From contig DASWRT010000113.1 of NCBI GenBank assembly GCA_036403035.1, positions 1 through 31,755 on the forward strand: a DNA stretch of 31,755 nt, read 5' to 3'. Origin of the DNA: DASWRT01 sp036403035 (GTDB lineage: Bacteria; Pseudomonadota; Alphaproteobacteria; ATCC43930; CGMCC-115725). Positions 22,999 to 30,505 of this stretch are shown one piece after another; the stretch's first letter is position 1, and every line of letters begins with the position of its first letter. The notes below the pieces were generated by a model that was given only the letters and a program-made list of their open reading frames with translations, was not told the DNA's origin and ran no database searches. The position numbers and the translations under genes were made by a program.

Positions 22999-23939
22999 TG
23001 TCCGTCCTGGTGCGTGCCTTGGGAGGGCGCGTATCCACCCCCGCCCCGCCCCTCCCCCGTCAAGGGGGAGGGAGTTTGTTGTGATGCGGACGAAGCGCCG
23101 TCGATACTCCCTCCCCCCTTGCGGGGGAGGGTCGGGGTGGGGGGTGCAACCGCACCCACCCCGAACACGCTCGCCGCAAAATTGGGATAGTTCTCGGCGA
23201 GGAGAGGCACCACGACTTCCCGCATCTCGGCAAGCGTGCGCGCATCCGGCGCGGGCGTCGTCGGCGCCGCGCCCGATTCCGGGCGGTCGAAATCGAAGCC
23301 GGTCTCGTCCAGCACTTCCTCGACGGTGTGGCCGGGATGCACGCTCTCCAGCCGGAACCGGCGCCGCGCCTTGTCGAACGCGAAGAGGCAGCGAGGGGTG
23401 ATCAGCGCGACCGGTCCGCCGGGCCGGTAGACGTTCGGCGGGCTCACGCCGGGGGCGCTGACGAAGTCGACCTTCGGCACCAGCGTCCGCCGCGAATGCT
23501 CCAGCCGGAACAGGATCACCCGCGGCACGACATAGTACATGTAGGCCGAGCCGAACGAGCCGGGGAAGCGCGCCGTCGGGTGCGCGTACTCGCCGACACT
23601 GACGAGGTTGATGTTCGCCTCGCCGTCGATCTGGCCGCCGGAGAGGAAGAACACGTCGATCCTGCCCTGCCCGGCGAGATCGAACAGCTCGCGGCCGCCG
23701 TCCGTGAAGAAATTGTGCTTCGCGCTTTGCAGCATCGAGACCCGCGGCACGCCGCCGCCGCGATGCCGCGCCAGCAGCGCCGCCGTCGCCGGGATCGGCG
23801 AGGACGCGCCGACCGCGATGTGCCGCACCGCCGCGCCCGGTTCGCCGCCGGCCTCGCCGATCAGCCGCAGGATCACATCGGCGAGCAGCTCCTCCTGGCG
23901 GAACGGAAGCGGCCGATGATTGTCCTGCTCAGGCGGCAC
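22995..23939 (-). CDS. CoA-transferase-family beta subunit (IpdB-like) with repeat-encoded C-terminal tail
   Basis: A 314-residue partner of the following alpha subunit. The core (about 1-262) is a class I CoA-transferase beta fold: AVGASSPIPATAALLA, a GGQIDGEANINLVSVG loop as in IpdB-type proteins, and VPKVDFVSAPG. The usual catalytic Glu-Asn-Gly motif of true CoA-transferases is not visible, as in the ring-cleaving hydrolase IpdAB. The last about 52 residues are low-complexity (TLPRKGGG, TPSPLTGEG) and are encoded by REP-like palindromes at 23050-23164, so the native protein probably ended near FGVGA. The stop overlaps the CaiB start by 4 bp. The start GTG 23939 overlaps the alpha gene by 11 bp. 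Confidence 0.85.
   Translation of the reverse strand: MPPEQDNHRPLPFRQEELLADVILRLIGEAGGEPGAAVRHIAVGASSPIPATAALLARHRGGGVPRVSMLQSAKHNFFTDGGRELFDLAGQGRIDVFFLSGGQIDGEANINLVSVGEYAHPTARFPGSFGSAYMYYVVPRVILFRLEHSRRTLVPKVDFVSAPGVSPPNVYRPGGPVALITPRCLFAFDKARRRFRLESVHPGHTVEEVLDETGFDFDRPESGAAPTTPAPDARTLAEMREVVVPLLAENYPNFAASVFGVGAVAPPTPTLPRKGGGSIDGASSASQQTPSPLTGEGRGGGGYAPSQGTHQDGQ
23050..23072. repeat. REP-like palindrome, copy 2
   Basis: CCCTCCCCC-GTCAA-GGGGGAGGG, the same stem as at 9596-9618. It lies inside the coding frame of the CoA-transferase beta subunit and encodes part of its C-terminal tail. Confidence 0.75.
23109..23131. repeat. REP-like palindrome, copy 3
   Basis: CCCTCCCCC-CTTGC-GGGGGAGGG, identical in stem and loop to the copy at 9596-9618, and 36 bp from copy 2. 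It is immediately followed by a second hairpin (23132-23164, TCGGGGTGGG... with ...CCCACCCCGA). Together these form a compound element of about 115 bp within the coding frame. Confidence 0.75.
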
Positions 23940-24759
23940 GGCGCTCGTGCCGCACGTAACGATCGAGATACTGCGCGAAACCCTCCTCGCTGCGGGCCAG
24001 CCGCGCGTACTCGGCGAGGTGGCCGGCGTCGGCCGGGTACTCGTCGAAGGGCAGGGGCCACGCGCCCCGCGGCGCCACCGCGACCGCCTCGACGTAGAAG
24101 TTCGGCAGCGTGCCGGCGGCGAGCGCCGGATCGGCCATCAGGTCGCCGTCGTACAGCCGCTCGACCGTCGCCACCGTGCGGCGCGCCGCATGCGCCATCG
24201 TCGCCAGCTCGCGGCGGCGGCCGATCCAGACATTGCCGGCGCGGTCGGCCATCGGCGCATGGAACAGCGCCACATCCGGCACGATCGCCGGCAACAGCAC
24301 CACCGGATCGGAAACGCCGTCCTCCGCGAACGGGTTGTCGATCACCCGCCAGTCCGGCCGGTGCGCGACGAGGTCCGACCCGATCAGCCCGCGCAGCGGC
24401 ATGAAGGGAACGCCCTTCTCTCCCGCCTGGAGCGCCGCATGCAGCGCCGGGCAGGTCGCATCCTTGATGCGCACGCTGCCACGCAGCGCCGCCGCCGTGA
24501 AGCGCGGCGCCGGCCCGAACTCGCCGAGGCTGACCGCGGCGGTCTCGATTTCGGCGACCGCACCGGCGCCGATCAGCAGGTCGGCCTGAAGGCTGGAGGA
24601 GGGCAGGGTGACGAGCCGCAGGTCGCGGACGCCGCGGCGGACCAGCGCCCGCGTCGCCTCCATCGCGACTCCGGCGAACTCCGAGGGCACGACGATTGTC
24701 GCGCCGTCGCCGATCGCCGTCAGCGCCGCGTCGATATCCGTCCGCACGATTCCGCCCAT
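23929..24759 (-). CDS. CoA-transferase-family alpha subunit (IpdA/GctA-like)
   Basis: A 276-residue protein of the class I CoA-transferase alpha family. Markers are ATIVVPSEFAGVAMEATRALVRRG (start of the fold), IGAGAVAEIETAAVSLGEFG, GVPFMPLRGLIGSDL and the PDVALFHAPMADRAGNVWIG segment. It pairs with the beta gene, which it overlaps by 11 bp. AGGAGGA precedes ATG 24759. Depending on the pathway it could transfer CoA or, as in IpdAB of steroid ring degradation, hydrolyse a cyclic beta-diketo-CoA; the missing Glu motif in the beta subunit favours the second, but this is inference. Confidence 0.87.
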   Translation of the reverse strand: MGGIVRTDIDAALTAIGDGATIVVPSEFAGVAMEATRALVRRGVRDLRLVTLPSSSLQADLLIGAGAVAEIETAAVSLGEFGPAPRFTAAALRGSVRIKDATCPALHAALQAGEKGVPFMPLRGLIGSDLVAHRPDWRVIDNPFAEDGVSDPVVLLPAIVPDVALFHAPMADRAGNVWIGRRRELATMAHAARRTVATVERLYDGDLMADPALAAGTLPNFYVEAVAVAPRGAWPLPFDEYPADAGHLAEYARLARSEEGFAQYLDRYVRHERRAA

Positions 24760-25113
24760 GCCGCATTCCTCCTATGCGCCGGCACGAAAGTATGGGGCAG
24801 CGGATGCGCGATGGGAAGCGCCGGCCGGAGCAGGGCAGGGGTGCTGGATCGGACTATAATTTTGTTCGGCAGCGCTTTACGCCGCTTCTCCGCCCGCCTG
24901 TGGTGGAGTTCCCATCCATCGCTCTCGCGCAAGGAGCTAGTGATTAAGTAAAAGTAAGTTCGAACCACCAAGACACCAAGAACCCCAAGAAGATACAGAC
25001 GCACGAAGCGCCGTTGCTCATGTCGTTCACCTCGGAGCCTCGATGGTCTCGACGCCTTCGTGTTCTTGGTGTCTTGGTGGTTCGAACATTGTTCTTTTTT
25101 GCTGGGAGGCTTG
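24760..25113. other. 354-bp gap holding promoter of the CoA genes and a palindromic element
   Basis: I see no gene. From 24760 to 24950 the sequence must contain the leftward promoter of the CoA-transferase genes; the part at 24850-24890 (ACTATAATTTTGTTCGG) is A/T-rich, and the inverse complement offers CAAAATTATAGT as a plausible -10. From 24958 to 25087 lies the inverted-repeat element listed separately. Confidence 0.5.
24958..25087. repeat. 130-bp element with perfect 26-bp terminal inverted repeats
   Basis: The left arm 24958-24983 (begins GTTCGAACCACCAAGACACC) and the right arm 25062-25087 are perfect inverse complements over 26 bp. An inner CACGAAG (25002-25008) pairs with CTTCGTG (25056-25062). 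The right arm is followed by a T-rich run (TTGTTCTTTTTTG), and the opposite strand of the left arm is followed by TTACTTTTAC, so it could terminate transcription in both directions. Composition is far from the window average. No ORF of note is inside. The CCAAGACACCAAGAA core is reminiscent of dispersed intergenic palindromes in several bacterial phyla. Confidence 0.85.
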
Positions 25114-26184
25114 CTATGCCGCCGCGAACAGCCTCACTCCATCCTCCCGGTCGATCGCCCGCAGTCTCCCCCGGCTCTGCAGCCAATGCAGATGCGCCAG
25201 CGCTTCGCCGACCGCGAAGCCGAGCTGGTGCGTGTCGAGCGCGCGGCGGAACAGCAGCGGCACGATCTCGGCGGTGCTGCGCGGCCCCGCGGCGCAGGCT
25301 TCCTCGATCGCGGCGAGCCGCAGCCGGTGGTGCCGCACGAGCTGATCGATGCGCGTGTGCAGCCCGGTGAAGGGCAGGTTGTGCGACGGCAGCACCAGCA
25401 CGTCCGGCGGCACCGCCTCGCGGATCCGCTCCAGCGAGTCGAGAAAGTGCGACAGCGGATCGGCTTCCGGCTCGTTCGGCCAGACGCTGACGTTCGGCGA
25501 GATCCGCGGCAACACCTGATCGCCGGACAGCAGCAGGCCGAGTTCGGGGCAATGCAGGCAGACATGCTCCGGCGCATGGCCCCGTCCGACGACGACGCGC
25601 CACGTCCGGCTGCCGATCATCAGCGTGTCGCCTTCCGCGATCCGCCGGAAGCTCTGCGGTATAGGGCTGACGCGGCTCGGATAGGCGCTCGGCCGCTCGA
25701 CGAGCGAAGCGGCCAGCTCTGGATCGAGCCCCATCCGCTCATAGAAGCGGCTGCGCGTCTCGCGCGCGCCGTCATCCTCCGGAGCGAGCGAGAGCATGCG
25801 GGCGAACAGCCATTCCGTCTCGCTGATCCACAGCGGCGCGTCCGGCCAGCGCCCGGTCAGCCATCCGGCGAGCCCGATATGGTCGGGGTGGAAGTGCGTG
25901 ACGATCACCCGCGCGACCGGCCGGCCGCCGAGAGTGCCGGCGAACTGGCTCTCCCAGATCGCGCGCGTCGCCGCGGTGTCGATGCCGGTGTCGACGATTG
26001 TCCAGCCGTCGGCGCCTTCGTCGAGCAGGTAGAGGTTGATGTGATCGAGCGCGAAAGGCAGCGGCATGCGCAGCCAGTGCACGCCCGGCGCGACCTCGAC
26101 CGTCGCTCCCGGCGCCGGCGCGACGCCATGCGGGAAGCGGAGCGCTTCGTCCGGCGGTGCGCCGCCGATGTCCTGAGGGCTCAC
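25114..26184 (-). CDS. Metallo-beta-lactamase-fold hydrolase
   Basis: A 356-residue cytosolic hydrolase of the glyoxalase II/LACTB2-like group. The di-zinc motif is THFHPDHIG (His97, His99, Asp101, His102). Further ligands lie in GHAPEHVC (His) and LLSGDQVLPRI (Asp), and a C-terminal VLPSHNLPF supplies the last His. A C-terminal winged-helix-like region (about 290-350) is typical of the LACTB2-type subgroup. The start is GTG 26184; no better ATG is available. It lies 54 bp downstream of the enoyl-CoA hydratase gene on the same strand, so the two may be an operon. The substrate could be an acyl-CoA or glutathione thioester. Confidence 0.9.
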   Translation of the reverse strand: MSPQDIGGAPPDEALRFPHGVAPAPGATVEVAPGVHWLRMPLPFALDHINLYLLDEGADGWTIVDTGIDTAATRAIWESQFAGTLGGRPVARVIVTHFHPDHIGLAGWLTGRWPDAPLWISETEWLFARMLSLAPEDDGARETRSRFYERMGLDPELAASLVERPSAYPSRVSPIPQSFRRIAEGDTLMIGSRTWRVVVGRGHAPEHVCLHCPELGLLLSGDQVLPRISPNVSVWPNEPEADPLSHFLDSLERIREAVPPDVLVLPSHNLPFTGLHTRIDQLVRHHRLRLAAIEEACAAGPRSTAEIVPLLFRRALDTHQLGFAVGEALAHLHWLQSRGRLRAIDREDGVRLFAAA

Positions 26185-26238
26185 TCCGTTCCCGTGCGGC
26201 GGCGGAGGGTACGGCCGGTTTTGAAAGTCATCGGGTGC

Positions 26239-27009
26239 TCAGCGTCCCTTGAATTGCGGACGGCGCTTCTCGGCGAAGGCGCGCATCCCTTCCTTCTGGT
26301 CCTCGCTCGCGAACAGCAGCTGGAACGCCTTGCGTTCCAGCAACAGCGCCGTGTCGAGGGAGGCGTTCTGGCCGGCGATGATCACCTCCTTGATCGCCGC
26401 CACCGCGAGCGGCGGCATGGCGGCGATCGTCGACGCCATCTTGAGCGCGGTGTCGAGCACCTCGGCGTCCGGCACCACCTCGGAGGCGAGCCCCATGGCC
26501 AGCGCCTCGCGCGCCGTCACCGGCTTGCCGGTCAGGCACATCTTCATCGCCTGGAATTTTCCGATGGTGCGCGTCAGGCGCTGCGTGCCGCCGCCACCCG
26601 GTATGATGCCGACACGGACCTCCGGCTGGCCGAACTGCGCGCCCTCGCCGGCGATGATGATGTCGCAATGCATCGCGATCTCGCAGCCGCCGCCGAGCGC
26701 GAACCCGTTGATCGCGGCGATGATCGGCTTCGGGCAGGCGTTGATCGCCTCCAGCGCGCGATGCGAGCGGCGGAGCACCACCTCGATCGGGTTCAGCTCG
26801 GCCATTTCCTTGATGTCGGCGCCGGCCGCGAACGCCTTCTCGTTCCCGGTCAGCACGATCGCCCGCACGGACTCGTCGGCGGTGAGCGCCACGAAATGCT
26901 CCGCGAGCTGTACCCGCACGGCCATGTTGAGCGCATTGAGCTGTTCCGGCCGGTTGATCCGGATGAGCGCTACGCCCTCGGACGGTCGTTCGAGGATGGT
27001 TTCAACCAT
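26239..27009 (-). CDS. Enoyl-CoA hydratase
   Basis: A 256-residue crotonase-fold enzyme that adds water to 2-enoyl-CoA in beta-oxidation. The CoA-binding oxyanion loop AFAAGADIKEM and NGFALGGGCE are present. Both catalytic glutamates are conserved: Glu110 in GGGCEIAMHCD and Glu130 in FGQPEVRVGIIPG, with the usual spacing of 20. This favours true hydratase activity rather than isomerase or other crotonase reactions. AGGAG lies upstream of ATG 27009. It resembles PaaF/FadB1-type short-chain hydratases, but I do not assign a symbol. It is divergent from the gamma-glutamyltransferase gene. Confidence 0.94.
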   Translation of the reverse strand: MVETILERPSEGVALIRINRPEQLNALNMAVRVQLAEHFVALTADESVRAIVLTGNEKAFAAGADIKEMAELNPIEVVLRRSHRALEAINACPKPIIAAINGFALGGGCEIAMHCDIIIAGEGAQFGQPEVRVGIIPGGGGTQRLTRTIGKFQAMKMCLTGKPVTAREALAMGLASEVVPDAEVLDTALKMASTIAAMPPLAVAAIKEVIIAGQNASLDTALLLERKAFQLLFASEDQKEGMRAFAEKRRPQFKGR

Positions 27010-27156
27010 GCGTCCGCTCCTATCCGGCTTTCCTCACCGCTCCCCGGAGCGGCGCTGGTTAATTGACCGGCAGGGTAGGCGAATGCAAGAGTGCCCGACA
27101 AGCAAGGCGTCCGGCGCTCTGGAATGCAGCCGGCGCGGGTTGCAAGGAGAGAAAAG

Positions 27157-28743
27157 TTGCGGGACTTCAGCGCTCCGGGACGGTCGGCGGCTATCGGCGA
27201 ACACGGCATGGCGGCGACCTCGCATCCGCTCTCGACGCTGGCGGCGATCGACGTGCTGCGCGCCGGCGGCAACGCCGTCGATGCGGCGATTGCGGCCGTG
27301 GCCCTCCAGGGCGTCGTAGAGCCGCAGATGACCGGGATCGGCGGCGACTGCTTCGTGCTCTATTCGCCCAGGGCCGGCCGGCCGATCGCGCTGAATGGCT
27401 CCGGACGCGCCCCGGCGAAGGCGCGCGCCGAGTGGTTCGCCGAGCGCGGCATCGCCGAGATCGAGCCGGACTCGCCGCACGCCGTCACCGTGCCGGGCGC
27501 GGTCGACGCATGGTGCCGGCTGCTCGCCGATTACGGCACCAAGAGCCTGGACGAGCTGCTGCAGCCGGCGATCCGCGCCGCGGAGGAAGGCTTCCCCGTC
27601 TCGCCGCGCGTCGCCTACGACTGGTCGTCGGAGACCGCCCGGCTGGCCGGCGATCCGCTGACCGCCCGCGCCTTCCTCAAGGACGGCGGCGCCGCCTACG
27701 TTGTGGGCGACCGCTTCCGCAACCCGGCGCTCGCCGCGACGCTGCGCCGCATCGGCCGCGAAGGGCGCTCGGCGTTCTACGAGGGGCCGGTCGTCGCCGC
27801 GATCGTTGCGCGGCTGAAGGAACTGGGCGGGCTGCACGAGGAGTCCGACTTCGACGCGCAGCGCTGCGAGTACGTCGAGCCGATCTCTGCCCGATATCGC
27901 GGCTACGAGGTGGTCGAATGCCCACCGAACGGGCAGGGGCTCGCCGCGCTGATGATGCTGCGGGCGCTCGAAGGCTTCGATCTCGCCGACGGACGCTGCG
28001 GCGACGCCGACCGCATCCACCTCCTCGCCGAGGTGACGAAGGCAGCCTATGCGGCGCGCGACGCCTTCTTCTGCGACCCGCGGCACGGCGACGTCGCGGT
28101 GGCGGAGTTCCTGTCGGACGCCTACGCCGATCGGACGCGCAAGGCGCTGCGGCTCGACCGCGCCCTGCCGCCGTCGGTCTGGCACGAGGTCGAGCACAAG
28201 GACACGGTCTATCTCACGGTGGTCGACAAGGACCGCAACGCGATCTCCTTCATCAACTCGATCTTCAACAATTTCGGCAGCGCGCGTTTCGAGCCGAAGA
28301 GCGGCGTGCTGCTGCACAATCGCGGCGCCAGCTTCCGCACGACGCCCGGCCACCCGAACGCGATCGCACCGGGCAAGCGGCCGATGCACACGATCATCCC
28401 CGGCATGGTGATGAAAGACGGCCGCGCCGTGATGCCGTTCGGCGTGATGGGCGGCCACTATCAGGCGACCGGCCACGCCCACTTCATCTCGCAGATGGTC
28501 GATCTCGGCAAGGACCCGCAGCAGGCGATCGACGCGCCACGCAGCTTCTGCTTCGGCGGCGTGCTGTCGCTGGAGCGCACGCTGCCGGCCGGGGTAGGGC
28601 AGGAGCTGGAGCGGCGGGGGCACCGCATCGAGTGGTCGGCGAAGCCGATCGGCGGCGCGCAGGCGATCCGGATCGACCACGAGCGCGGCGTGCTGATCGG
28701 CGGCTCCGACCCGCGCAAGGACGGCATGGCGCTCGGCTACTGA
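27157..28743 (+). CDS. Gamma-glutamyltransferase, YwrD-type
   Basis: A 528-residue N-terminal-nucleophile hydrolase made as a precursor that cleaves itself before a Thr. Features are MAATSHPLSTLAAIDVLRAGGNAVDAA (split here by family usage), GGDCFVLY, the cleavage region HKDTVYLTVVD with Thr350 (codon at 28204) and the small-subunit motif FGVMGGHYQ. There is no signal peptide, as in cytoplasmic YwrD-like members. The start is inferred to be TTG 27157: AAGGAGA lies 6 bp before it and the product then begins MRDFSAPGRS, matching family usage; GTG 27091 and ATG 27124 lack such a site. It ends 17 bp before ureD. Expected role: glutathione or gamma-glutamyl compound breakdown. Confidence 0.88.
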   Translation: MRDFSAPGRSAAIGEHGMAATSHPLSTLAAIDVLRAGGNAVDAAIAAVALQGVVEPQMTGIGGDCFVLYSPRAGRPIALNGSGRAPAKARAEWFAERGIAEIEPDSPHAVTVPGAVDAWCRLLADYGTKSLDELLQPAIRAAEEGFPVSPRVAYDWSSETARLAGDPLTARAFLKDGGAAYVVGDRFRNPALAATLRRIGREGRSAFYEGPVVAAIVARLKELGGLHEESDFDAQRCEYVEPISARYRGYEVVECPPNGQGLAALMMLRALEGFDLADGRCGDADRIHLLAEVTKAAYAARDAFFCDPRHGDVAVAEFLSDAYADRTRKALRLDRALPPSVWHEVEHKDTVYLTVVDKDRNAISFINSIFNNFGSARFEPKSGVLLHNRGASFRTTPGHPNAIAPGKRPMHTIIPGMVMKDGRAVMPFGVMGGHYQATGHAHFISQMVDLGKDPQQAIDAPRSFCFGGVLSLERTLPAGVGQELERRGHRIEWSAKPIGGAQAIRIDHERGVLIGGSDPRKDGMALGY

Positions 28744-28760
28744 CGACGCGGACGACCGGG

Positions 28761-29630
28761 ATGCGCGGCGACGCCACGGTCGCGGTATCCCCGGCGGCGG
28801 GAACCAAGGGGCGCGGCGTCGCCGAAATCGGCTTCGCGCAGCGCGCCGGCCGTTCCCGCCTGACGCATCTCTATCAGCGCGACCCGCTGCGCGTCCTGTT
28901 CCCCCACGCGGCGGAGGACGACGCTCCGCTCGCCGTCCTGGTCACGACCTCCGGCGGCCTTGCCGGCGGCGACACGCTCGCCGTCGACGTGTCGGTCGGG
29001 CCGGGCGCGTCGCTCCACGTCACGGCGCAGGCGGCGGAGAAGATCTACCGCTCCGATGGCCCGGACACCGAAGTTTCGTTGCGCCTTGCCGCCCAAGACG
29101 GTGCATGGCTCGAATACCTGCCGCCCGAGACGATCCTGTTCGACGGTGCGCGGCTGCGCCGGCAGGCGACGGTGGAACTCGGCCGCAACGCCGCGTTCCT
29201 CGGCGGCGAGATCGCCGTGTTCGGTCGGATCGCCCGCGGCGAGACGCTGACTGCGGGGCTGCTGCACGATGCATGGGAAGTCAGGCGCGAGGGCAGGGCG
29301 GTCTGGGCGGATGCGCTCCACCTCGACGGCGACTTCCCTGCCCTGCTCGCCGACCCGGCCTGCCTCGACGGCGCGACCGCGGCGGCGACGCTGATCCTGG
29401 CGGCGCCGCATGCCGAGCGGTTCCTGGACGACGTACGGAAAATCATCACGACGGGCACCGCCGGCGGCGGCGTGCGCGGCGGCGCGTCGCTGGTGAACGG
29501 CGTGCTGCTGGCGCGCTTCCTCGGCCGCGACGCGGCGGCGTTGCGCGGCGCTTATGCCGTACTCGCAATGTCATTGCGGCAAGCGGCCGGCGGATTGCCG
29601 CCGCGCCTGCCGCAGACGTGGCACATTTGA
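28761..29630 (+). CDS. ureD: Urease accessory protein UreD
   Basis: A 289-residue chaperone that binds the urease apoenzyme and, with UreF and UreG, helps insert nickel. Family motifs are visible: LVTTSGGLAGGDTL (GG loop), HVTAQAAEKIYRS, AWLEYLPPETILFDGARLRR (PE motif), GEIAVFGRIARGE and the end NGVLLARFLGRDAAALR. The frame is open far upstream of the gene, but that part lies over the gamma-glutamyltransferase gene; ATG 28761 is the first suitable start. It is followed 33 bp later by ureA. ureE, ureF and ureG are not in the window and probably follow ureC. Confidence 0.95.
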   Translation: MRGDATVAVSPAAGTKGRGVAEIGFAQRAGRSRLTHLYQRDPLRVLFPHAAEDDAPLAVLVTTSGGLAGGDTLAVDVSVGPGASLHVTAQAAEKIYRSDGPDTEVSLRLAAQDGAWLEYLPPETILFDGARLRRQATVELGRNAAFLGGEIAVFGRIARGETLTAGLLHDAWEVRREGRAVWADALHLDGDFPALLADPACLDGATAAATLILAAPHAERFLDDVRKIITTGTAGGGVRGGASLVNGVLLARFLGRDAAALRGAYAVLAMSLRQAAGGLPPRLPQTWHI

Positions 29631-29663
29631 TGCTTTAATCAGCATCGGACGGAGAGGGGAGCG

Positions 29664-29966
29664 ATGAACCTGACGCCTCGCGAGAAGGACAAGCTGCTGA
29701 TCGCGGTCGCGGCGATGGTTGCGGAGCGCCGCCTGAAGCGGGGCGTCAAGCTCAACTACCCCGAGGCGGTCGCGCTGATCACCGACTACGTGCTGGAAGG
29801 CGCGCGCGACGGGCGGAGCGTGGCGGAGCTGATGCGCGACGGCGGCACCGTGCTGACGCGCGAGCAGGTGATGGAGGGCATCCCGGAGATGATCCACGAG
29901 ATCCAGGTCGAGGCGACCTTTCCGGACGGCACCAAGCTCGTCACCGTCCACAACCCGATCCGCTGA
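29664..29966 (+). CDS. ureA: Urease gamma subunit
   Basis: A 100-residue structural subunit of the cytoplasmic nickel urease that hydrolyses urea to ammonia and carbamate. The sequence is canonical: NLTPREKDKLLIAVAAMVAE, RGVKLNYPEAVALI, and GTKLVTVHNPIR at the end. GGAGAGGGGAGCG precedes ATG 29664. It is separate from ureB (18-bp gap), as in most proteobacteria, not fused as in Helicobacter. Confidence 0.97.
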   Translation: MNLTPREKDKLLIAVAAMVAERRLKRGVKLNYPEAVALITDYVLEGARDGRSVAELMRDGGTVLTREQVMEGIPEMIHEIQVEATFPDGTKLVTVHNPIR

Positions 29967-29984
29967 GGGGAGGAGTCGCCGACG

Positions 29985-30290
29985 ATGATACCGGGGGAGA
30001 TCGTCACCGCGCCGGGCGAGATCGAGCTGAACGCCGGGCGGGGGACCGTGACGCTCAGCGTCGCCAACACCGGCGACCGTCCGATCCAGGTCGGCTCGCA
30101 CTACCATTTCTACGAGACCAATTGCGCGCTCAGCTTCGACCGCGAGAAGGCGAGGGGCTTCCGCCTGGACATCCCGGCCGGCACCGCCGTCCGCTTCGAG
30201 CCCGGCCAGACCCGCGAGGTCCGCCTCGTCGCCTATGCCGGCGCTCGGCGCGTCTTCGGCTTCAACGGCAAAGTGAACGGGGCGCTGTGA
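29985..30290 (+). CDS. ureB: Urease beta subunit
   Basis: A 101-residue structural urease subunit with the normal motifs IPGEIVTAPGEIELNAGR, VGSHYHFYETN, LDIPAGTAVRFEPGQ and the C-terminal VFGFNGKVNG. GAGGGGAGGAG is upstream of ATG 29985. Normally ureC follows within a few dozen bases; here the gap is 215 bp and is filled with palindromes. Confidence 0.97.
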   Translation: MIPGEIVTAPGEIELNAGRGTVTLSVANTGDRPIQVGSHYHFYETNCALSFDREKARGFRLDIPAGTAVRFEPGQTREVRLVAYAGARRVFGFNGKVNGAL

Positions 30291-30505
30291 TGGCGAGGGA
30301 CGCAGCCGCGGTAAATTCTCTCGCTCCTCGGGGAGAGGAGCCTGCATCCCCTCGCCCCTCGGGGAGAGGGAGGGGCCCACGCGAAGCGTGGGAAGGTGAG
30401 GGGGCTTACAGGCGATCGGCTTGTAGGCATTTCCCCCTCACCCCGCCCCTCTCCTCGAGGGGAGAGGGTGATTTTGCGCATTGCCAACGGGGGGAGCGCT
30501 GACCG
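30291..30505 (+). repeat. Compound REP-like palindrome between ureB and ureC
   Basis: The 215-bp gap holds several hairpins: CCCACGC-GAA-GCGTGGG (30376-30392, perfect 7-bp stem), CCCTCTCC with GGAGAGGG around TCGAGG (30447-30468), and further CTC/GAG-rich arms at 30317-30375. The arms GGTGAGGGGG (30395-30404) and CCCCCTCACC (30433-30442) are also complementary, so the whole can fold into one large structure. Such CCCTC-rich blocks are dispersed repeats in alphaproteobacteria. No coding frame of interest is present. GGGGGGAG at 30489-30496 may be the ureC ribosome site. Confidence 0.75.

Noticed and set aside
27037..27052. CCGCTC-CCCG-GAGCGG hairpin between enoyl-CoA hydratase and GGT genes
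   Set aside because: A 6-bp stem in very GC-rich DNA is expected by chance; the genes are divergent, so a terminator is not needed.
27063..29630. 855-codon frame that would give UreD a 566-residue N-terminal extension
   Set aside because: The extension overlaps the GGT gene in another frame and is Arg-rich; UreD homology begins at 28761.
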